A model generated the notes under the pieces. It was not told the DNA's origin, did not search any database, and was given only the letters and a program-made list of their open reading frames with translations. From JBEKYD01 sp049509915 (GTDB taxonomy: Bacteria; Acidobacteriota; Terriglobia; Bryobacterales; Bryobacteraceae), in the NCBI GenBank assembly GCA_049509915.1, contig JBEKZL010000284.1:1-9476 (forward strand): a DNA stretch of 9,476 nucleotides, read 5' to 3'. The first letter of the stretch is position 1. The number at the start of each line of letters is the position of its first letter. Positions 5,574-9,476 of the stretch are shown piece after piece. Made by a program: the position numbers and the translations under genes.

Positions 5574-6989
5574 ATGAACAACGAAATGTACGTGATTGTG
5601 GCGCTGGCGATTCTGGCGCTGCTGTTCCTTCTGAGCGCGCTGGCCAAGCTGTTCCGCAAGGCCGGCCCGCACGAAGCGCTGATTGTTTACGGCTTCCGCG
5701 GCACCCGCGTGGTGAAGGGCCGGGGCACGGTGATTTTCCCGATGGTGGAGAATTGCCGGGGCCTATCGCTGGAGCTGATGTCGTTCGACGTGGCTCCCAA
5801 GCAGGACCTGTACACGCGGCAGGGTGTGGCGGTCACCGTCGAAGCGGTGGCGCAGATTAAGGTGAAGTCGGATCCGGAGTCGATCCTGACCGCTTCCGAG
5901 CAGTTCCTGACCAAGCCGCCGGATGAGCGGGAAGCTCTCATTCGCCTGGTGATGGAAGGCCACCTGCGCGGCATCATCGGGCAGTTGACGGTGGAAGAGA
6001 TCGTGAAGCAGCCGGAAATGGTGGGCGACCGGATGCGCTCCACCTGCGCCGACGACATGACCAAGATGGGCCTGGAAGTGATTTCGTTCACCATCAAGGA
6101 AGTCCGCGATAAGAACGAATACATCACCAACATGGGCCGGCCGGACATCGCCCGCATCAAGCGCGACGCCGACGTGGCTACCGCCGAAGCCGATCGCGAC
6201 ACCGCCATCAAGCGCGCCGAGGCCGCGCGCGAATCGGCCATCGCCAAGGCCAAAGCCGATCAGGAACGGGTGCTGGCCGAGACGCTATCCCAGGCCAAAC
6301 AGGCCGAGGCGACGCGCGACCTGGAAGTGAAGAAAGCCGAATACCAGGAACTGGTGAAGCGCCAGCAGGCGCAGGCCGATAAGGCCTACGAGATCCAGGC
6401 CAACGTGATGCAGCAGCAGGTGCGCGCCGAGGAAGTCACCATTCACCAGATCGAAAAGGAACACGAAGTCAAAGTGCAGGAAGCCGAAATCATGCGCCGC
6501 GAGCGCGAGCTGACGGCGACCGTGCTGAAGGCGGCCGAATTCGAGCGGCAGCGCATCGAAACACTGGCCATGGCGGAAAAGCAGCGGCTTACGATCGAAG
6601 CCGAAGGCAAGGCGGCATCGATCCGCATGCAGGGCGAGGCGGAAGCCGAAATCATCTTCAAGAAGGGCGAAGCCGAAGCCAAGGCCATGAACGTGAAGGC
6701 GGCGGCGTACCAGGAATTCAACCAGGCGGCGATCGTGGACAAGCTAATCACGGGCATGCCCGAAATCGTGAAAGCGCTGGCCGCGCCGCTGGCCAACGTG
6801 GACAAGATCACGGTGATCTCGACCGGCAACGGCGAAACCGCCGGACTAAATAAGATTACCGGCGACCTGACCAAGATGGCGGCGCAGGTTCCGGCGCTGT
6901 TTGAAACTTTGTCCGGCATGCCGTTCAGCGAGCTATTCGCCAAGGTGCGAACCATTGGCGACAAAGCACCCAAACCAAAGTCCGAGTAA
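5574..6989 (+). CDS. floT: Flotillin (SPFH/band-7 scaffold protein, FloT type)
   Basis: This 471-residue protein has an N-terminal membrane segment (about 5-27) and then an SPFH domain (about 30-190, beginning AGPHEALIVYG and containing TVEEI and SFTIKEVRDKNEYI). A long Ala/Glu/Lys-rich coiled coil (about 195-375) with repeated EA motifs follows, and then a flotillin C-terminal region (about 378-456, including AAPLANVDKITVISTG). Length and motifs closely match Bacillus FloT/YuaG. It should oligomerise on the inner membrane and scaffold functional microdomains with the NfeD-like protein encoded 44 bases upstream. ATG 5574 is chosen because the membrane segment follows at once. A GTG at 5499 would add 25 polar residues overlapping the preceding gene. 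No close Shine-Dalgarno is seen; GAGGG at 5551-5555 is distant, so coupling to upstream translation is possible. Confidence 0.93.
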   Translation: MNNEMYVIVALAILALLFLLSALAKLFRKAGPHEALIVYGFRGTRVVKGRGTVIFPMVENCRGLSLELMSFDVAPKQDLYTRQGVAVTVEAVAQIKVKSDPESILTASEQFLTKPPDEREALIRLVMEGHLRGIIGQLTVEEIVKQPEMVGDRMRSTCADDMTKMGLEVISFTIKEVRDKNEYITNMGRPDIARIKRDADVATAEADRDTAIKRAEAARESAIAKAKADQERVLAETLSQAKQAEATRDLEVKKAEYQELVKRQQAQADKAYEIQANVMQQQVRAEEVTIHQIEKEHEVKVQEAEIMRRERELTATVLKAAEFERQRIETLAMAEKQRLTIEAEGKAASIRMQGEAEAEIIFKKGEAEAKAMNVKAAAYQEFNQAAIVDKLITGMPEIVKALAAPLANVDKITVISTGNGETAGLNKITGDLTKMAAQVPALFETLSGMPFSELFAKVRTIGDKAPKPKSE

Positions 6990-6996
6990 GTCAAGT

Positions 6997-7002
6997 AAGG
7001 AG
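6997..7002 (+). promoter_or_regulatory. Ribosome binding site of pspA
   Basis: AAGGAG sits six bases before ATG 7009 in the 19-base gap after the flotillin stop. It favours this start over an upstream in-frame TTG at 6901, which would extend into the flotillin gene. Confidence 0.8.
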
Positions 7003-7008
7003 TATCCC

Positions 7009-7671
7009 ATGGCACTGTTAGAGCGAGTCTCAACCTTAATACGGGCGAATCTCAACGACCTGGTGGATAAGGCCGAAGATCCGGAAAAAATGATCAAGCA
7101 GGTGATTCTCGATATGGAGAACCAACTGTTGCAGGTCAAGACACAGGTGGCGATATCGATCGCCGACCAGCACGTGCTGGAAAAGAAACTGGCGGAAACC
7201 ACGGAAAGCGAAAAGCAGTGGATGCACCGCGCCGAGCTGGCCCTGGACAAGAAGGACGAGGCGCTGGCGCGGGCGGCTCTGGAGCGCGCCATGAGTTACC
7301 GCAACATGGCGGCAGGTTTTACGCAACAGGTGGAAGACCAGAAGCTGCAGGTGGAGAGCTTGAAAACCGCCCTGCTCAAACTGCAACAGAAGCTGGCCGA
7401 GGCGCGCGCCAAGAGTGACATGCTGATCGCGCAGCACCGTCGCGCCCGCGCCATGAATAAAGCTACCGAGGCCGGCCACCCGACAAACGGGGATACGGCG
7501 GCGACGGCGTTCGAGCGCATGAGGAACAAGGTCGATCATACCGAGTCGACCGCTCAAGCCACGGCCGAACTGGTGGGCGACGACGTGGAGGAGCGCTTCG
7601 CCGCGCTGGAAAAGCAGGACGAGGTGGAGCGCCTGTTGGCTGGTCTGAAGGCCAGAAGGAGCGAAAGGTAG
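7009..7671 (+). CDS. pspA: PspA/IM30 (Vipp1) family membrane-protection protein
   Basis: The product is 220 residues, the usual length for PspA, and is almost entirely helical coiled coil. It opens with an amphipathic segment, MALLERVSTLIRANLNDLVD, and the hallmark AEDPEKMIKQ (22-31). A conserved hairpin region (WMHRAELALDKKDEALARAA) and a late helix ending VERLLAGLKARR follow. These match E. coli PspA closely in order. PspA binds stressed inner membrane through the amphipathic helix and polymerises into ESCRT-III-like rods or rings that limit proton leakage. In proteobacteria it also inhibits PspF, but no PspF is seen here. It follows the flotillin gene by 19 bases and precedes the PH-domain gene by six, so it is clearly operonic. 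No C-terminal Vipp1-type extension is present. Confidence 0.95.
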   Translation: MALLERVSTLIRANLNDLVDKAEDPEKMIKQVILDMENQLLQVKTQVAISIADQHVLEKKLAETTESEKQWMHRAELALDKKDEALARAALERAMSYRNMAAGFTQQVEDQKLQVESLKTALLKLQQKLAEARAKSDMLIAQHRRARAMNKATEAGHPTNGDTAATAFERMRNKVDHTESTAQATAELVGDDVEERFAALEKQDEVERLLAGLKARRSER

Positions 7672-7677
7672 GGCGGT

Positions 7678-8073
7678 ATGACGCACTACGGAAAGAGCGA
7701 TTGGTGGTTGATTCTGGCCGTTGCGGCCGGCGTAGCGGTGAGCTTGACCGCCGGCCTGTACTGGGTCGGCGGTCCAGCGCTGCTCGTGCTGATGCTGTGT
7801 TTATACCCGCAAACGTATCGAACCGCGGCACAAGGTCTGATCATCCAGACGGGCCTGATAAGGCGGTTCATTCCCTACGATGCGATTACGATGGTGGCGC
7901 CGTGCACCGGCGTGAGCACGGCGCTGGCGGTGGATGGGGTGAGCATCCGCTATGGAGCGCAGTCGGAAGTGCGAATTGCACCGGCGGACGCGGCCGCGTT
8001 CATCGCCGATGTGGCCGAGCATGCCCCGCACCTGAGCCGGCGCGAGCGCGGCTGGACGGTGTTGTTCGCGTAG
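7678..8073 (+). CDS. Small membrane protein with bacterial PH domain (bPH_4/DUF1200-like)
   Basis: This 131-residue protein begins with two hydrophobic segments (about 9-28 and 31-44) joined by a tight turn. A short beta-rich domain (about 52-113) follows. Its pattern is typical of bacterial PH domains of the DUF1200 kind: LIIQTGLIRRFIPYDAI, then a Ser/Thr-Ala-Leu-Ala-x-Asp-Gly strand, IRYG and IAPADAAAFI. Such domains in this setting are thought to act at the membrane surface, but the ligand is unknown. It lies six bases after the pspA stop and closes the operon, so it is probably a PspA or flotillin accessory protein. The start ATG 7678 is preceded by a G-rich stretch rather than a clear Shine-Dalgarno, consistent with coupling to pspA. 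The gene is certain; the domain name is likely. Confidence 0.82.
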   Translation: MTHYGKSDWWLILAVAAGVAVSLTAGLYWVGGPALLVLMLCLYPQTYRTAAQGLIIQTGLIRRFIPYDAITMVAPCTGVSTALAVDGVSIRYGAQSEVRIAPADAAAFIADVAEHAPHLSRRERGWTVLFA

Positions 8074-8084
8074 GAACGGCCAAG

Positions 8085-8120
8085 GTGGGGCAGGCCATGG
8101 AAAACGATGGTCTGCCTCAC
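8085..8120 (+). terminator. Long hairpin between convergent genes, terminator of the pspA operon
   Basis: Bases 8085-8098 pair without interruption with 8107-8120 around an eight-base loop. This gives 14 base pairs in plus-strand RNA, including two G-U pairs at 8088/8117 and 8094/8111. In minus-strand RNA those two become C-A mismatches, so the structure favours ending the rightward operon. It fits exactly within the 53-base convergent gap. No T-run follows. Confidence 0.55.
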
Positions 8121-8126
8121 GGCAAG

Positions 8127-9377
8127 CTAGCCGCGGCGCAGGGCGAGAGCCGAGTTCTTGCTGCCAAAAGCGATGCAATTGGCGATGGCGTGTTCGATAT
8201 CCAGTTTGCGGCACTGGCCGGGGATGTAATCCAGATCACATTCGGGGTCGGGCTCGTCTATGTTGAGGGTGGGGGCGGCGACTCCGTCGCGCATGGCCAA
8301 CAGGGTGGCCGCGATGCCGGCGGCGCCGCAAGCGCCCTGGGGATGGCCGATGAGGCTCTTCAGTGACGAGCCGGGCAGGCGGTAGGCGTGGCCGTTGAAA
8401 GCCAGCTTCACGGCGCGGGTTTCGATGCGGTCGTTGAGTTCGGTGGAAGTGCCGTGATAATTGATGTAATCCACATCGGAGGGCGCGATGCCGGCCTCTT
8501 TCAACGCCAGGCCGATGGCGCGGGCCGGCTCCTCGCCGCATTCTTCCAGGCGCACGCGGTGGTAGGCCTCGCAGGTGGACCCGTAGCCCACGATTTCGCC
8601 ATAAATGTGGGCGCCGCGCGCGATGGCCCGTTCGCGCTCCTCGAGCACGAAGAACCAGGCGCCTTCGGCCAGCACGAAGCCGTCCCGGTCGCGGGAAAAC
8701 GGCCGCGAGGCGCGCTCGGGCTCGTGGTTCCAGCGGGTGCTCATAATGCGCATGAGCTGAAACCCGCGCAGGATCAAAGGCGCGATGGGCGAATCCACGC
8801 CGCCGGCGACCATGGTGTCCAGCATGCCCATGCGGATGTGGCGAAAGGCATAGCCGATGGCGTCGGTGGATGAAGTGCAGCCGGTGGAAACGATGTGGCT
8901 CAAACCGCGGAACCCGAAGCGCATGGAGACTTCGCTGGCGAGCGTGCCGATGGTGCCGGTAGGAATGGTGTACACGCTGCACTGCTTCAGATGGCCGGTG
9001 TAATAGAGCCGGTATTGTTCTTCGGTGAAATCCTGGCTGCCGCCGCCGGAGCCGACCAGCACCCCGATTTCGCGCAGTTCGTGGCGCGTCATGGAGCCGG
9101 CATCGAGGCCGGCGTCCGCCATGGCCTCCGCCACGCTGGCCGCCGCCAGAGGCACGGCGCGCGATACGTGGGGGCGATCCTTCACCTCGACGTAGCGCTT
9201 CTCGTCGAACTCGTCGGGCACCTGCCCGGCGATCTGTACCACAAATTCCGAAGGGTCGAAACGGACGATGCGCCGCACGCCGCTCTTCCCCGCTTTGGTC
9301 GCCTCCCAGAATGATTCCCGGCCGATCCCATTGGGGCTCACGGCCCCGATTCCCGTTACCACTACATGGCGTTCCAC
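8127..9377 (-). CDS. Beta-ketoacyl-ACP synthase, KS-alpha/FabF family
   Basis: The 416-residue product is a full-length condensing enzyme of the thiolase fold. The Cys-His-His triad is intact: C167 in VSTGCTSSTDAIGYA, H308 in INYHGTST and H345 in KSLIGHPQGACG, with the conserved K340. It joins an acyl group to malonyl-ACP with loss of CO2. Several motifs (STGCTS, RPFSRDRDGFVLAEGA, DPECDLDYIP) are closer to KS-alpha of type II polyketide synthases than to E. coli FabF, which has an ACATG-type nucleophile motif and GEGAG. No chain-length factor or ACP gene lies downstream, where it runs convergently into the pspA operon. The start is GTG 9377: no other start codon occurs in frame before an upstream stop (TAG, 9446-9444). 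There is no clear Shine-Dalgarno. The family is certain, the product (fatty acid, polyketide or special lipid) unknown. Confidence 0.93.
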   Translation of the reverse strand: MERHVVVTGIGAVSPNGIGRESFWEATKAGKSGVRRIVRFDPSEFVVQIAGQVPDEFDEKRYVEVKDRPHVSRAVPLAAASVAEAMADAGLDAGSMTRHELREIGVLVGSGGGSQDFTEEQYRLYYTGHLKQCSVYTIPTGTIGTLASEVSMRFGFRGLSHIVSTGCTSSTDAIGYAFRHIRMGMLDTMVAGGVDSPIAPLILRGFQLMRIMSTRWNHEPERASRPFSRDRDGFVLAEGAWFFVLEERERAIARGAHIYGEIVGYGSTCEAYHRVRLEECGEEPARAIGLALKEAGIAPSDVDYINYHGTSTELNDRIETRAVKLAFNGHAYRLPGSSLKSLIGHPQGACGAAGIAATLLAMRDGVAAPTLNIDEPDPECDLDYIPGQCRKLDIEHAIANCIAFGSKNSALALRRG

Positions 9378-9476
9378 TACTCGACTACCACTTTTCTCAT
9401 GTACTTTGCTTTGGCCTTTTCTGGCTTTGCCTTTCGGCTTACGCTATGGTCAGTATAGGCTGAAATCGATGTGTCA
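9377..9476 (-). CDS. Possible C-terminal tail of an upstream gene (partial)
   Basis: On the minus strand one frame is open from the right edge to a TAG at 9379-9377, which overlaps the GTG start of the ketosynthase by one base (TAGTG), a typical translational-coupling arrangement. The 32 visible residues are Lys/Ala-rich and end YMRKVVVE. They match nothing I recognise. The alternative is an untranslated leader: a TATACT box (minus strand, 9457-9452) could be a -10, and ATG 9400 would then open a seven-codon mini-frame. A frame of this length can be open by chance. Confidence 0.3.
   Translation of the reverse strand, partial: DTSISAYTDHSVSRKAKPEKAKAKYMRKVVVE

Noticed and set aside
8074..8126. 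Possible small RNA or attachment site in the convergent gap
   Set aside because: The hairpin fully occupies the gap and is better explained as a transcript end. No promoter or direct repeat is seen.
8236..8982. A 248-codon minus-strand frame inside the ketosynthase gene
   Set aside because: It is a shifted frame of the same strand, extremely His/Arg-rich, while the ketosynthase frame holds a complete catalytic triad.

Overview
The window is GC-rich bacterial chromosomal DNA. Codon use, the large secreted GH38-type enzyme and a long GC-rich inverted repeat between genes all suggest an acidobacterium of the Solibacter/Bryobacter kind. That assignment is inference from style, since no rRNA or other marker gene is present. 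No tRNA, rRNA, CRISPR array or transposase was seen.

Layout: (i) 1-600, minus strand, the N-terminal 200 codons of an unrecognised cytoplasmic protein that runs off the left edge. (ii) 601-907, a divergent intergenic region with a 27/28-nt imperfect inverted repeat. The outer edge of this repeat supplies the likely -35 box of the next gene. (iii) 908-4336, plus strand, a 1142-residue secreted protein with a rhamnogalacturonan-lyase-like carbohydrate-binding domain fused to a GH38 (alpha-mannosidase family) catalytic region. (iv) 4337-4474, an AT-rich regulatory island with a good sigma70-type promoter and two interlocking sets of ATTGC/GCAAT inverted repeats. (v) 4475-8073, a tight five-gene plus-strand operon: XRE-family regulator, NfeD-like membrane protein with a histidine-rich loop, FloT-type flotillin, PspA/IM30 and a small two-helix bacterial PH-domain (bPH_4/DUF1200-like) membrane protein. 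(vi) 8074-8126, a 14-bp hairpin between convergent genes. (vii) 8127-9377, minus strand, a beta-ketoacyl-ACP synthase that resembles the KS-alpha subunits of type II polyketide synthases more than housekeeping FabF. It may be coupled to a gene whose last codons enter from the right edge.

The operon is the most interesting part. Flotillin with an NfeD partner makes membrane microdomains, and PspA binds and protects damaged inner membrane. Here both sit behind a small HTH regulator whose own promoter carries clustered palindromes, and a perfect copy of one palindrome recurs just upstream of the flotillin gene. I read this as a self-contained, autoregulated membrane-integrity module. It lacks PspF, PspBC and LiaRS-type genes within the window. 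The individual parts are known families; the regulatory arrangement and the His-rich loop are what merit checking.
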